A stretch of 64,000 nucleotides of DNA from Aquincola tertiaricarbonis (GTDB lineage: Bacteria; Pseudomonadota; Gammaproteobacteria; Burkholderiales; Burkholderiaceae_C), in the NCBI RefSeq assembly GCF_000969605.1, contig NZ_JZUE01000003.1, positions 283,029-347,028 on the forward strand, given 5' to 3'. The notes under the pieces were generated by a model that saw only the letters and a program-made list of their open reading frames with translations, searched no databases and was not told where the DNA came from. The position numbers and the translations under genes were made by a program. Positions within the stretch are counted from its first letter, which is position 1. Each line of letters begins with the position of its first letter. Of the stretch, positions 54,483-62,579 are shown in pieces.

Positions 54483-54754
54483 TGGCCGAGGCGGTCTTCA
54501 TCGTGCGCAACAGCGCCGGCGCGGTGGTGTTCGACAGCCGCGACGCCTTTGCCGGGGTGTGCGTCGGCATCATCGACGTGCCAGGCGGCACGCCGCAAAC
54601 CTATACCTTCCCGAATTACGTGGGCCGCACGCTCAAGGTGGCGGGCATGTGGGGCACGCTGGCCTGGGGCGCGGCCGTTGACTATGCGCTGGGCTATCCC
54701 CGGCTCACCGTGGACTCAGCGGCGGCGCGCACTTTCGTGCTGTTCATGCAATGA
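54482..54754 (+). CDS. Small tail tip accessory protein
   Basis: 90 residues, TGATG-coupled to J. N-terminus VFIVRNSAGAVVFDSRDAF resembles the start of the following gene, so the two are probably paralogous. Beta-rich, likely in the tip. Confidence 0.65.
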   Translation: MAEAVFIVRNSAGAVVFDSRDAFAGVCVGIIDVPGGTPQTYTFPNYVGRTLKVAGMWGTLAWGAAVDYALGYPRLTVDSAAARTFVLFMQ

Positions 54755-55494
54755 CCGCCATCCTGCGCGTGGTGAACCCTGCCGGCGGCCTGGTGCTGTC
54801 GGGGCGCGACTCGTTCGGCCTGAACTACATCGGTCAGGCCACGCCCTTCAGCCTCACGCAGCCCTTCGGCACGGCCACCACATCGCTCGGCCGCCGGGCG
54901 GGTAACGGCATCTACCGCATCGACAGCCCGAACCGCCCGGTGCCGTTCTACCGCCTGCAGCCGGGCTACATCGTGCGCATCAACAGCGTGACGAACATCG
55001 GCGGCAGCACCTGGGAAATCAACGTCTTCTGCGGCAACACCGGCAGCATTGACAGCGACGGCTTCGAAGCGCAGGCCTACACGCAGATCTACTGCTTCGC
55101 TGTGCCGTGGTCGCACTCCGGTGTCGGCCTGCGGATCAACGACGACGCCGGCAATCTGCGCTGGTCGATCACCGACACGGCGGGCCGGCCGCTGTTCCTG
55201 AAGGGCGGCTTCTCGCTGTCAGGCACGCCGGGTGAGCTGAACGGCGACTCGGTGATTCCTTCGCTCGGCATCCCGGCGGTGCTGGGCACGCCGTCCAGCC
55301 GTCGCCAGAACAGCCTGCCCTTCGGCTCGCTCTTCGACAACCGCCAGCTGTCGTTCGGCTTCCTGCAGCTGTCGCCGACCGTCGTGCGGCAAGAGGACTA
55401 CTTCAGCCGCAAGTGGCGCGACGAAGGCGACGCCACCAACATCAGTACAGCCCAGCCGCTGGATGCATTCCTGATCGACGCCAGCGGTCTTTGA
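54751..55494 (+). CDS. Tail tip accessory/fiber protein
   Basis: 247 residues. N-terminal ILRVVNPAGGLVLSGRDSFGLNYIG mirrors the preceding small protein (aligned pattern R-V-x-N-x-A-G-x-x-V-x-x-x-R-D). The remainder is beta-rich with GYIVRINSVTNIGGSTWEIN and two Cys. Probably a distal tail component. Confidence 0.65.
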   Translation: MTAILRVVNPAGGLVLSGRDSFGLNYIGQATPFSLTQPFGTATTSLGRRAGNGIYRIDSPNRPVPFYRLQPGYIVRINSVTNIGGSTWEINVFCGNTGSIDSDGFEAQAYTQIYCFAVPWSHSGVGLRINDDAGNLRWSITDTAGRPLFLKGGFSLSGTPGELNGDSVIPSLGIPAVLGTPSSRRQNSLPFGSLFDNRQLSFGFLQLSPTVVRQEDYFSRKWRDEGDATNISTAQPLDAFLIDASGL

Positions 55495-55508
55495 CCGGAG
55501 ACCACCCA

Positions 55509-56129
55509 ATGCCGATCCTCAAGACCATGGTGACGCCCCACGGCGCCACCGTAACGTTCCACAAGCCGGGCACCGGCGAGATCAACTTCAGCGAGGGCGT
55601 CGTCGTCGTGCGTGTGCTCAGCTGGGTGGACCAGGGTGCGCACGACGCCGGCGCCGGCCAGGTGTGGAGCTGGCCGGTCAGCCTGCCGCTGAGCGATGCG
55701 GCCGATGTTGAGGCGGCCATGCTGGTGAGCGGCCAGTTCTCCGGCGGCTCGCTGGTGCCGGACATGTCGGCGAGCCTGGAGGCCCGCCGCGCCCGGCAGT
55801 GGACGGTGCTGAAGCAGCAGCGCGAGTCCCGCGAATACGGCGGCTTCACGTGGGACGGCTCGGCTTTCGACAGCGACCCCGAGAGCCGCAACAGGATCAT
55901 GGGCGCCGTGCAGCTGGCCGTGCTGGCCGCGGCCAACGACCAGCCGTTCGAGCGCACCTGGGTGCTGGCCGACAACAGCACGCGGGTGCTCGACGGCAAC
56001 GACATGATCGCCGTCGGCATCGCGCTGGGCGCCTATGTCGGCGAGCTCTTCGACCAGGGCGTGGCCCTGCGCGAGGCCTTGGCCACCAGCACCGAGCCCG
56101 AGACCATCACCTGGCCTCAGCAGGCCTAG
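55509..56129 (+). CDS. DUF4376-type tail protein
   Basis: 206 residues. The last 110 residues carry WTVLKQQRESREYGGFTWDG and RNRIMGAVQLAVLAA..WVLADNSTRVLDGNDMIAVG, the DUF4376 pattern of phage tail/tail-fiber-assembly proteins. The N-terminal part is beta-rich and phage specific. Confidence 0.78.
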   Translation: MPILKTMVTPHGATVTFHKPGTGEINFSEGVVVVRVLSWVDQGAHDAGAGQVWSWPVSLPLSDAADVEAAMLVSGQFSGGSLVPDMSASLEARRARQWTVLKQQRESREYGGFTWDGSAFDSDPESRNRIMGAVQLAVLAAANDQPFERTWVLADNSTRVLDGNDMIAVGIALGAYVGELFDQGVALREALATSTEPETITWPQQA

Positions 56130-56225
56130 AACAAACACGCGGCGGCGGCCGACATGGAACCTGCCGCACCGCCGCTTCATCGACACCGACCGGACCCGCA
56201 CGCTATGCCCAGACTTGGAGCCGAC

Positions 56226-56561
56226 ATGCCTTCATACCGCGAAACCGACCGCATGCCGCTCGAGGGCGATCGCCGGGCCGGCATCACCATCGACCGCAAG
56301 ATCCCGCTGTGGGGCATCCTGACCCTGGTAGGCGCCATCCTGGCGCAGGGGGGCATCGTCTGGAGCGGCCAGCGCGAGCAGGCCGTCGAGGTGAGGCACC
56401 AGTCCGACCAGATCAGCAAGCTGGCGCTGCAGGTCGAGCGGCTCGGCGCGCAGCTGGCCACGAAGGACAGCAAAGACATCGAGCAGGACCTGCGCCTGAA
56501 CGAGCTGAGCCGCCGCGTGCTGACCCTCGAGACCGTGCCGCAGGCCTCGCGGCCGCGTTGA
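56226..56561 (+). CDS. Single-span membrane protein of the lysis region
   Basis: 111 residues from the ATG at 56226. One hydrophobic helix (KIPLWGILTLVGAILAQGGIVW, about 28-50) and a long amphipathic/coiled-coil C-terminal part with ISKLALQVERLGAQLATKD. Layout resembles XhlA-like holin accessories. Just upstream of the holin. Confidence 0.6.
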   Translation: MPSYRETDRMPLEGDRRAGITIDRKIPLWGILTLVGAILAQGGIVWSGQREQAVEVRHQSDQISKLALQVERLGAQLATKDSKDIEQDLRLNELSRRVLTLETVPQASRPR

Positions 56562-56565
56562 ACCC

Positions 56566-56793
56566 ATGACCACCGGCGACCCGCCGCGGGAGCGGCTGGT
56601 TGCCGCTATCCGCGGGCTGCCCGACGTGCTGGCAGTCGCGCTGCACTTGGTGCTCGTGGAGCGCTGCACCACCGTAGAGGCTGCCGCCATCTTGGGCATC
56701 ACCGCCCAGACCTTCCGCCGCGTCTACGCCGACGCGCTCGAGGCAGCCGAGCGGGCTGCCGACTCCCACCGCCGGAGATACCTATGGCATTGA
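56566..56793 (+). CDS. Sigma-70 region 4-like HTH protein
   Basis: 75 residues. LPDVLAVALHLVLVERCTTVEAAAILGITAQTFRRVYADAL follows the region 4 pattern (conserved Leu-Pro, helix, helix-turn-helix). A stand-alone region 4-like protein inside the lysis cassette could bind RNA polymerase or DNA. Overlaps the holin start by 10 bases. Confidence 0.65.
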   Translation: MTTGDPPRERLVAAIRGLPDVLAVALHLVLVERCTTVEAAAILGITAQTFRRVYADALEAAERAADSHRRRYLWH

Positions 56794-57020
56794 TCCCTGA
56801 CTGGCGCCTCGTGCTGCGCCGGGCCTACAGCGTGCGCCTGGCGCTGCTGGCCGCCGTGCTGGGCGGGCTGGAGCTGCTGCTGCAGTTCCTGGCGCCTGAG
56901 CGTCCCGACGGCGCCTTCATCGCCCTCAGCGTGGCCATCAACATCGCTGCAGCGCTGGCGCGCATCGTGGCCCAACCGAAGCTGGAGGTGGCCCGTGCCG
57001 CAGCTGCAGAGCAGGAATAA
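56784..57020 (+). CDS. Putative holin
   Basis: 78 residues. Two hydrophobic helices (RLALLAAVLGGLELLLQFLA and FIALSVAINIAAALARIVA) with a basic N-terminus, as in class II holins of betaproteobacterial phages (DUF7940-like). Directly before the endolysin. Confidence 0.72.
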   Translation: MALIPDWRLVLRRAYSVRLALLAAVLGGLELLLQFLAPERPDGAFIALSVAINIAAALARIVAQPKLEVARAAAAEQE

Positions 57021-57582
57021 CCCGGCCGCCGGCCGCCGGCTGCCCACCATCATGGTGGCGGGCGTCGCGCTGCTGGCCGCGAGCCCGGCGCTGATGACGT
57101 TCCTCGAGTCGTGGGAGAGCGGCAGCCGGCGCGTCCTCGTGGTGTATCCCGACAAGCTGGCCGGAGGGCTGCCCACGGTGTGCAACGGCCTGACCAAGCA
57201 CGTGACCAGCACCCCCATCGTCGTCGGCGAGCGCTGGACCGACGAGAAGTGCGAGGCGGAAGAGCAGGCCGCGGTGACGCGCATGCAGCTGCAGCTGGCC
57301 AGGTGCTTCAAGCTGCCGCCCAGCCAGGCCGTGTTCGACATGGCCAGCAGCCACGCCTGGAACCTCGGGCCGGCGGGCACGTGCAGCAGCGGCGCGATGG
57401 CAGCGTGGAACCGTGGCGAGTGGGAGCTGGGCTGCCGGCGCATCGCCCGCGGCGACGACGGCACCCTGGTGTGGAGCTTCACCAGCCACATCGATCGCAA
57501 CGGCAAGCGGGTCTACACCTTCGTGCAGGGCCTGGCCAACCGCCGGGCCGCCGAGAGCGCGACCTGCGCAGGGAGAGGCTGA
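56995..57582 (+). CDS. SAR-type endolysin, GH24 lysozyme-like
   Basis: 195 residues, GTG start. An N-terminal signal-arrest-release-like helix (TIMVAGVALLAASPALM) is rich in Gly/Ala. The GH24 catalytic set is probably Glu41 (SWESGS), Asp53 (YPDKLAGG) and Thr61 (LPTVCNG). Four or more cysteines may regulate release. Degrades peptidoglycan at lysis. Confidence 0.85.
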   Translation: MPQLQSRNNPAAGRRLPTIMVAGVALLAASPALMTFLESWESGSRRVLVVYPDKLAGGLPTVCNGLTKHVTSTPIVVGERWTDEKCEAEEQAAVTRMQLQLARCFKLPPSQAVFDMASSHAWNLGPAGTCSSGAMAAWNRGEWELGCRRIARGDDGTLVWSFTSHIDRNGKRVYTFVQGLANRRAAESATCAGRG

Positions 57583-57983
57583 TGGGCATGCTGTCTAAAG
57601 TCCTGCGCAGTGGCGAGGACGGCAGGCTCACGTGGTGGTGCCCTGGATGCGATGGCGCCCACAGCATTCAGACCGGCGAGGGCCCTGGGCCGCGTTGGGC
57701 CTGGAGCGGCGATATCGAGCGGCCCACGTTCTCGCCCAGCGTGCTTATCTGGTGGGATGAGCCGGCCAACATCGGTAACCCCGATGCCCTGCTGCGAGAC
57801 ATCGCGCAGGCGCGTGAAAGGAAGGAGGCGGGCGCCATGGGCAACGCGGCGAAGATCCCGATGGTCTCGAAGCGGTGCCATAGCTTCGTCGTCGACGGTC
57901 AGATGCAGATGCTGGCCGACTGCACGCACGCGTTGGCAGGGCAGACCGTGCCGATCGCGCCGTGGCATGAGGTGGACCAATGA
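57582..57983 (+). CDS. DUF6527 family protein
   Basis: 133 residues. WWCPGCDGAHSI, W-x-W-SGDIERPTFSPSVLIWW, and the end KRCHSFVVDGQMQMLADCTHALAGQTV are the DUF6527 hallmarks, with a CxxC zinc-like pair and a Cys/His C-terminal pair. Common in phage lysis cassettes; function unknown. TGATG coupling to the endolysin. Confidence 0.82.
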   Translation: MGMLSKVLRSGEDGRLTWWCPGCDGAHSIQTGEGPGPRWAWSGDIERPTFSPSVLIWWDEPANIGNPDALLRDIAQARERKEAGAMGNAAKIPMVSKRCHSFVVDGQMQMLADCTHALAGQTVPIAPWHEVDQ

Positions 57984-58525
57984 TCGGCGACCGAGCGCTC
58001 GCCGCCGTCGCGGCGGCCGCGGCCATCGTGTGCGCCGCCGGCGCGCTGGCACAGACCTCCCGCTTGAACAAGGCCCAGCTCGACCTGGCCAACGCGAAGA
58101 CGAAGCTCGCCACCGAGCAGCGCGGCCGTGAGGCCGATCGCGCCGCGGCCGCCAGCGGCGCCGCCTCAGCCATCGCCGCATACCGGGCGGAGGAACAGCG
58201 GCGCAACGCCGCCCTACTGGAGAACATCAATGCCGCCGAACAAGAAGCTGCTCGCGCTCGTCGTGAGCTTGCTGCTGCTGACGCTGCTTCTGGCGGCCTG
58301 CGCCGCGCCGCCACCGCTGCAGCCGTCGCCTCCCGTTGTGGTGCCGCCGCCGGCAGTGCCCCAGCTGCCGCGGGAAGCGCGCCAGCCCACGGTGCCGCCG
58401 ATCTGCTCGCCGACGTGCTTGTCGAGTTGGAAGCTGCTGGTCGAGCGGTTGCAGACGAAGCTGACCGGCGCCGAACCGCCGGCCTCGCCTGCGAGCGAGC
58501 CGCCGACTCGCTGATCGCGCCGTAG
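57980..58525 (+). CDS. Rz: i-spanin (Rz-like)
   Basis: 181 residues. An N-terminal membrane anchor (ALAAVAAAAAIVCAAGALA) is followed by a long coiled coil (LNKAQLDLANAKTKLATEQ). DUF2514-like. It spans the periplasm and, with the nested Rz1, fuses inner and outer membranes at lysis. Confidence 0.85.
   Translation: MIGDRALAAVAAAAAIVCAAGALAQTSRLNKAQLDLANAKTKLATEQRGREADRAAAASGAASAIAAYRAEEQRRNAALLENINAAEQEAARARRELAAADAASGGLRRAATAAAVASRCGAAAGSAPAAAGSAPAHGAADLLADVLVELEAAGRAVADEADRRRTAGLACERAADSLIAP
58230..58514 (+). CDS. Rz1: o-spanin (Rz1-like) nested in Rz
   Basis: 94 residues in the frame overlapping Rz. Signal peptide with lipobox LLAAC (Cys24), then a Pro-rich mature part (PPLQPSPPVVVPPPAVPQLP). 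The nested arrangement is diagnostic for Rz/Rz1. Outer membrane lipoprotein. Confidence 0.88.
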   Translation: MPPNKKLLALVVSLLLLTLLLAACAAPPPLQPSPPVVVPPPAVPQLPREARQPTVPPICSPTCLSSWKLLVERLQTKLTGAEPPASPASEPPTR

Positions 58526-58540
58526 CGACCGGAGGCCACC

Positions 58541-58852
58541 ATGATCCGCCACGAGACCGTCACTTCCACCCTGCGGTTCTACTGGCGCGAGAGTGACGAC
58601 CCGTTCGCCCAGTACGACGCGATCTGCACGGTGGTCTGGGAGTCGCCGCGGGTGGTGTGGATCCGCGGCCTGCACGGAACGCTGAGCCGGCGCCTGCTGC
58701 GGGAGCTGCTGGCCTGGCTGGTGGACAACCACATCCTGGTTGTGAAGTCGCATCGCGACTCGGCCCGGGTGCTGCCGCTGGGCGTGGTGCACGCCGACGG
58801 CCACACCGAGATCAACGTGGCCGAGCTGGCCGCACGCGTCGCCGCACGCTGA
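58541..58852 (+). CDS. Hypothetical protein after the lysis cassette
   Basis: 103 residues. LRFYWRESDDPFAQYDAI, VWIRGLHGTLSRRLLRELLAWL and HRDSARVLPLGVVHADG suggest a compact alpha/beta fold. Not recognised. Confidence 0.6.
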   Translation: MIRHETVTSTLRFYWRESDDPFAQYDAICTVVWESPRVVWIRGLHGTLSRRLLRELLAWLVDNHILVVKSHRDSARVLPLGVVHADGHTEINVAELAARVAAR

Positions 58853-58864
58853 CCGGAAGCCGCC

Positions 58865-59014
58865 ATGTTCCAGCCTTCCGATGCCGATCGGGAGGCGGTT
58901 CGGCGCGCCACCGAGGAGGCCGCCCGGGAGGGCAGGCCGTTTTGCGTCATCGACGAGTGGGCGCGCAGCCGCGCCGCGATAGTTCTGGAGCGATTAATCG
59001 GGCTGCGCGGGTGA
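58865..59014 (+). CDS. 49-residue hypothetical protein
   Basis: ATG at 58865 preceded by GGAAG. Helical, charged (MFQPSDADREAVRRATEEAA). Last gene of the rightward late series before strand switching at 59.0 kb. Confidence 0.5.
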   Translation: MFQPSDADREAVRRATEEAAREGRPFCVIDEWARSRAAIVLERLIGLRG

Positions 59015-59022
59015 CGCGGCAC

Positions 59023-59520
59023 CTACATCGTTTGCCCAAAGAATAGGCCGTCAACCGAAGCGATTTTGCCTCGCCACATGGTGCCGGTGCCGCCTTGAAC
59101 CGTGGAGCCCGACACGAAGACTCGTGCGTCTTGAAGGTGCACAAAGGTGCGTTGCAGAACGTTTGGACGCGGCTTCACCTCATCGGCCTCGGGAGCACCG
59201 TCAACCCGTCCGTACGCCTCCTTGCCCAGGTTGTCTACCTGCGTGGCGAGCGTAGCTAGTAGTGATGCACCTGCGTTGCCACCGGCACCCTGAATCTGCG
59301 CAGCTAGAGCGTCGAAGTACCGGCGACCTGTAGTCAGACCACCGGAAATCTGAAGCCCACCGACCGTGAGTGTCACCGGCAGCACCAAGCTACCCCGGGC
59401 GACCTCCACAATCTCTATGAGCTCGAGCAGCAACCAATCCTTTCTTGCCAATTCGCCGCGTTCAAAGTCGGTGAGCTGGACATCTACACCGTTGTCTTGG
59501 TTGCTATCGGGTGAAGTCAT
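59023..59520 (-). CDS. GvpU-like protein
   Basis: 165 residues. The centre reads SLVLPVTLTVGGLQISGGLTTGRRYFDAL, close to the pattern I associate with the gas vesicle accessory family GvpU (plTLtvgGxxisGxlxxgxxYf). No gas vesicle genes are nearby. It could be a stand-alone member with another job. Transcribed against the late operon, so it has its own promoter and may be active in the lysogen. Confidence 0.5.
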   Translation of the reverse strand: MTSPDSNQDNGVDVQLTDFERGELARKDWLLLELIEIVEVARGSLVLPVTLTVGGLQISGGLTTGRRYFDALAAQIQGAGGNAGASLLATLATQVDNLGKEAYGRVDGAPEADEVKPRPNVLQRTFVHLQDARVFVSGSTVQGGTGTMWRGKIASVDGLFFGQTM

Positions 59521-59670
59521 TTCGCAAACGTTCTAAAGTGGGACCCGAGCGTACCGTGCCCCGTACGGACGTGGACTTAGTGAATATGTGCGCTGACTCG
59601 CATGTCTGCCAAGCCAAGTCTCACCACAGCTCCCGTCCTCGTCGCCTGTTCTGTTGTTTAAGATCGGACG

Positions 59671-60432
59671 GTGTGCAATCGCTACCACCCCGCCCGCGCG
59701 GAGGAGTTGGACTTCTACCGTGCGTCGTACGGCATCGACGAGCCGCCGCGTGGGCACATCGGCGACCCGCTGTTCCCCCGTGACATCGGGCCGTTCGGCC
59801 AGGGCGCCTTTATCCGCGCGGCGCGCGACGGCGGCGCGCTTGAGCAGGTGATGGGCCAGTGGGGCCTGATCGGATGGTTCGCCAAGTCCGCAGTGCCGCC
59901 GCGCAAGCCCGGCCGCGGCGGACCCATCCTGACGAACAACGCGCGGATGGAGACGATTGCGGAGAAGCCGACCTTCCGTGACCCCTGGAAGCGTGGCCAG
60001 CGCTGCATCATCCCCGCATGGTCCTACGTTGAGCCGAACTGGGAGAGCGGGAAGAACCAGTGGTGGCGGTTCCGCCGTGCCGACGGCCAGCCCTGGGGCA
60101 TGGCAGGCCTTTGGAACACCTGGACCGACAAAGAAACCGGCGAGGTGGTCGAGAGCTACACGATGGTGACGCTCAACGCGGACCACCACCCGCTGCTGAA
60201 CCGCATGCACCGCCCTGATCCAACCAGACCGGACACGATGCAGGACAAGCGGGCTGTTGTGCCGCTGGTGCCGTCGGCGTTCGAGGTGTGGCTGCGAGGG
60301 ACGATCGAAGAGGCGACCGCTGCGCTGCAGCTGCCCGATGTCGAGGCCTATAACGCCGGGCCAGATCAGCCGTCGCTTCTAGCCGCGGACAAGCCGGGCC
60401 GGCAGGACCCGGAGCAGCCGCTCCTCCTTTAG
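59671..60432 (+). CDS. SRAP (HMCES/YedK) abasic-site peptidase
   Basis: 253 residues, GTG start. After Met removal the first residue is the catalytic Cys2 (MCNRYHPARA). TNNARMETI, CIIPAWSYVEP and NRMHRP give the Asn, Glu and His of the site. It crosslinks to abasic sites in single-stranded DNA. Phage copies may protect replication intermediates; it lies in the right cargo arm. Confidence 0.92.
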   Translation: MCNRYHPARAEELDFYRASYGIDEPPRGHIGDPLFPRDIGPFGQGAFIRAARDGGALEQVMGQWGLIGWFAKSAVPPRKPGRGGPILTNNARMETIAEKPTFRDPWKRGQRCIIPAWSYVEPNWESGKNQWWRFRRADGQPWGMAGLWNTWTDKETGEVVESYTMVTLNADHHPLLNRMHRPDPTRPDTMQDKRAVVPLVPSAFEVWLRGTIEEATAALQLPDVEAYNAGPDQPSLLAADKPGRQDPEQPLLL

Positions 60433-60466
60433 CCCGCCACCGCCCTCGACATGGTGGATCGATTTG

Positions 60467-61507
60467 TCAGGCTGCGGCCAGAGCCGGGCGTGCGACTATG
60501 CGAGCTCGCATCGAGGCAAGCATCGGTTGCTCCACGAATTTGAAGGTCAGGATGGCGACTGCAATGCAGGCGGCCGGTACAACGACGAGCTCAGCAATCG
60601 CGGATTGGCCGACCGTCCTCTGCACCAGTACCTCGGCGGGCCAAATGACGAGCGGGTGAATGAGGTAGAGCGAGTACGAGGCGTCGCCGAGCAGCTTCAA
60701 TGGCCGCACCGGAAGGCGCCGAATCTGCTCCTCAAGGCAAATCACACCGAGGACGAGCAATGCGGCCGGCACCCCAAAGTACACGGTGCGCGGTCCAGCG
60801 TCGAACAGTCTGGGCGAGATCATGGAGGCAAAAGCGATCGCAGCCGCCAAGCTGCCAAGGCCGATGACAAAGCGAACACGCGCATTGGTCGAGAACCGCT
60901 TGTGCACGATTGCTACGGCGATGCCTGCCAGGAATTCGAGGAACAGTGGGCTTGTCATCCGGAACTGGATCGCACTGGTGGTATCAGCAAACTTCCGAAA
61001 GGCGATGAGCGTGCCGAAGACGAGCACCAACGCGATCAGCCGCTGTGCGCTGGTGCGGAGGAACAGGGTGCAAGCGACCACGACGTAGAAGAAGAACTCA
61101 TAGTTCAGCGTCCAGCCCGGGATCAGGAAGGGATAGAACTGCCCGTCCTTGCTGTGCGCGACGGGGATGAAGAGGAAGGCCTTCAGGCCCTCAACGAAGC
61201 CCGGGATGTGCCCTGTACCGGTAGCCAGTCTGAAGGCGAGGGTTGCCAGCAGCGCGAACCAATAGAGCGGCACCACGCGGATCAGCCGTGCACGCCACCA
61301 AGCGCCGGGCGTGACGCCAGGCCGTTGCGTCGTCAGCCAGATGATGAAGCCGCTGAGCACAAAGAAGACGTCGACTCCAGCCGACAGAATGCCGACTGCA
61401 AAAGTGTCTTCGCTGGCCTTGCCAAGCACTCTTGGCAGCACGTGAAAGTACACCACTGCGAGCGCCGCAATGCCCCGCAGGTACTGGACGCCAATCAACT
61501 CGTTCAC
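60467..61507 (-). CDS. Acyltransferase-3 family membrane enzyme
   Basis: 346 residues from the GTG at 61507, which has GGGAGG about 5 bases upstream. Start IGVQYLRGIAALAVVYFH with the catalytic His; VDVFFVLSGFIIW, RLIRVVPLYWFA, WTLNYEFFFYV and DASYSLYLIHPLVIW are hallmarks of OafA/YrhL-type integral membrane acyltransferases with about 10 helices. It would add acetyl or other acyl groups to surface glycans, a classic route of seroconversion by prophages. Lower GC than phage core genes. Confidence 0.88.
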   Translation of the reverse strand: MNELIGVQYLRGIAALAVVYFHVLPRVLGKASEDTFAVGILSAGVDVFFVLSGFIIWLTTQRPGVTPGAWWRARLIRVVPLYWFALLATLAFRLATGTGHIPGFVEGLKAFLFIPVAHSKDGQFYPFLIPGWTLNYEFFFYVVVACTLFLRTSAQRLIALVLVFGTLIAFRKFADTTSAIQFRMTSPLFLEFLAGIAVAIVHKRFSTNARVRFVIGLGSLAAAIAFASMISPRLFDAGPRTVYFGVPAALLVLGVICLEEQIRRLPVRPLKLLGDASYSLYLIHPLVIWPAEVLVQRTVGQSAIAELVVVPAACIAVAILTFKFVEQPMLASMRARIVARPALAAA

Positions 61508-61810
61508 TTTCCCTCCCTGGCAGCAGGCTCTTCGGCCTGCCTTTGCTCTATGCAAGATGCGTGCACCCCAATGTTGCACTGCACAAGCACAGGTCACTGG
61601 CAATGCTACCCGGCGTTGGCGAACCTCCAAGCGAGGGGCCTGATGCCGTTGAATGTTGACGCCCCCTCACACAAGGGGTGTGCCACCTCGGCGTCACAAG
61701 AAGAGAGCACAGTCGCATCTGAACGGTAGCCTCAACGCCATTGCCAGAATGGACCCTTGAAGGGCACTTGTTCCTACCAATCGGTTGCCTGCAATGTGTT
61801 GGGAGGTCCC
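61508..61810. other. Divergent intergenic region of the conversion module
   Basis: 303 bases between the acyltransferase and the second PEP-CTERM gene. I see a TTGACG at 61657-61662 without a good -10, a small CCCCT...AGGGG inverted repeat, and a GGGAGG before the ATG at 61811. Probably holds divergent promoters. Confidence 0.35.
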
Positions 61811-62533
61811 ATGTTTAAGCTCCTTGCTTCGAGCATCGTTCTGACGTGTTGCGCCGCCGGCGCGAACGCGTTCTCGTGCGCCCCTACCGAGACGGAAGAC
61901 TGCCGTCTTGAGCTCAGCACCGTCACGGTGCGGTGGGACAAAGGCATCGACAACTTCATAGTCGACACCCAGTTCAACGGCTCGGACGGCTACGTCAACG
62001 GCTACGGCAGCTCTGCTGACTTTCCGAACCTCACGGCCGTTGACACTGCTGGCGGCACCCGGGCCGGCTTCTCGTTCTTGCCAAACATGGTTGGGCAGGT
62101 CGGCGGTAGCGGCATCAACGGATACCACGAAGGGAGCGCCTCGTTTCTCTTCGAGCGCATGGAGTTCATCGCGAAGAGCGGCTTCAAGGTCGACGCGATC
62201 GAGTTCACGATCACCGGCAGCCGGAGCCAGGTGGGCAACGGCTACGCCGCAATCGGTGTGCCGGGTGTGCCTGAGTTCACTGGCGACTCATTCGTCGCGA
62301 CGGCGCTGTGGACACCGAACCAGACGACCTTCGGCGGCTCGATCAGCGTGAGCGCCTCCTACCAGGAGGGCGAGGATGGGACTGCCGCCGACTACGGTAC
62401 GGCGTTCGCCAGCCTGGACAGCGTACGCATCGTCGCGCACGTTAGTGCCATTCCGGAGCCCGCGCAAGCGTACATGCTGCTCAGCGGCGGCCTGGTGCTG
62501 CTAGCTGCAGGCCGTTTGCGCTCCCGGCGATAG
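61811..62533 (+). CDS. PEP-CTERM surface protein (prophage cargo 2)
   Basis: 240 residues, ATG at 61811 with GGGAGG 5 bases upstream. Signal peptide MFKLLASSIVLTCCAAGANA; mature beta-rich domain with VSAIPEPAQAYMLLSGGLVLL and a basic LRSRR end, the PEP-CTERM tail. The sequence differs from cargo 1 except for the sorting tail. It is divergent from the acyltransferase gene, suggesting a shared envelope function. Confidence 0.85.
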   Translation: MFKLLASSIVLTCCAAGANAFSCAPTETEDCRLELSTVTVRWDKGIDNFIVDTQFNGSDGYVNGYGSSADFPNLTAVDTAGGTRAGFSFLPNMVGQVGGSGINGYHEGSASFLFERMEFIAKSGFKVDAIEFTITGSRSQVGNGYAAIGVPGVPEFTGDSFVATALWTPNQTTFGGSISVSASYQEGEDGTAADYGTAFASLDSVRIVAHVSAIPEPAQAYMLLSGGLVLLAAGRLRSRR

Positions 62534-62579
62534 AGCCGCTCTCTTCGCACGGGCTCGCGCTTTGGGACAAGGGCTACCG

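Noticed and set aside
58128..58229. Longer start for Rz1 in its frame
   Set aside because: The lipoprotein signal starts at the ATG at 58230; upstream codons would spoil the signal peptide.
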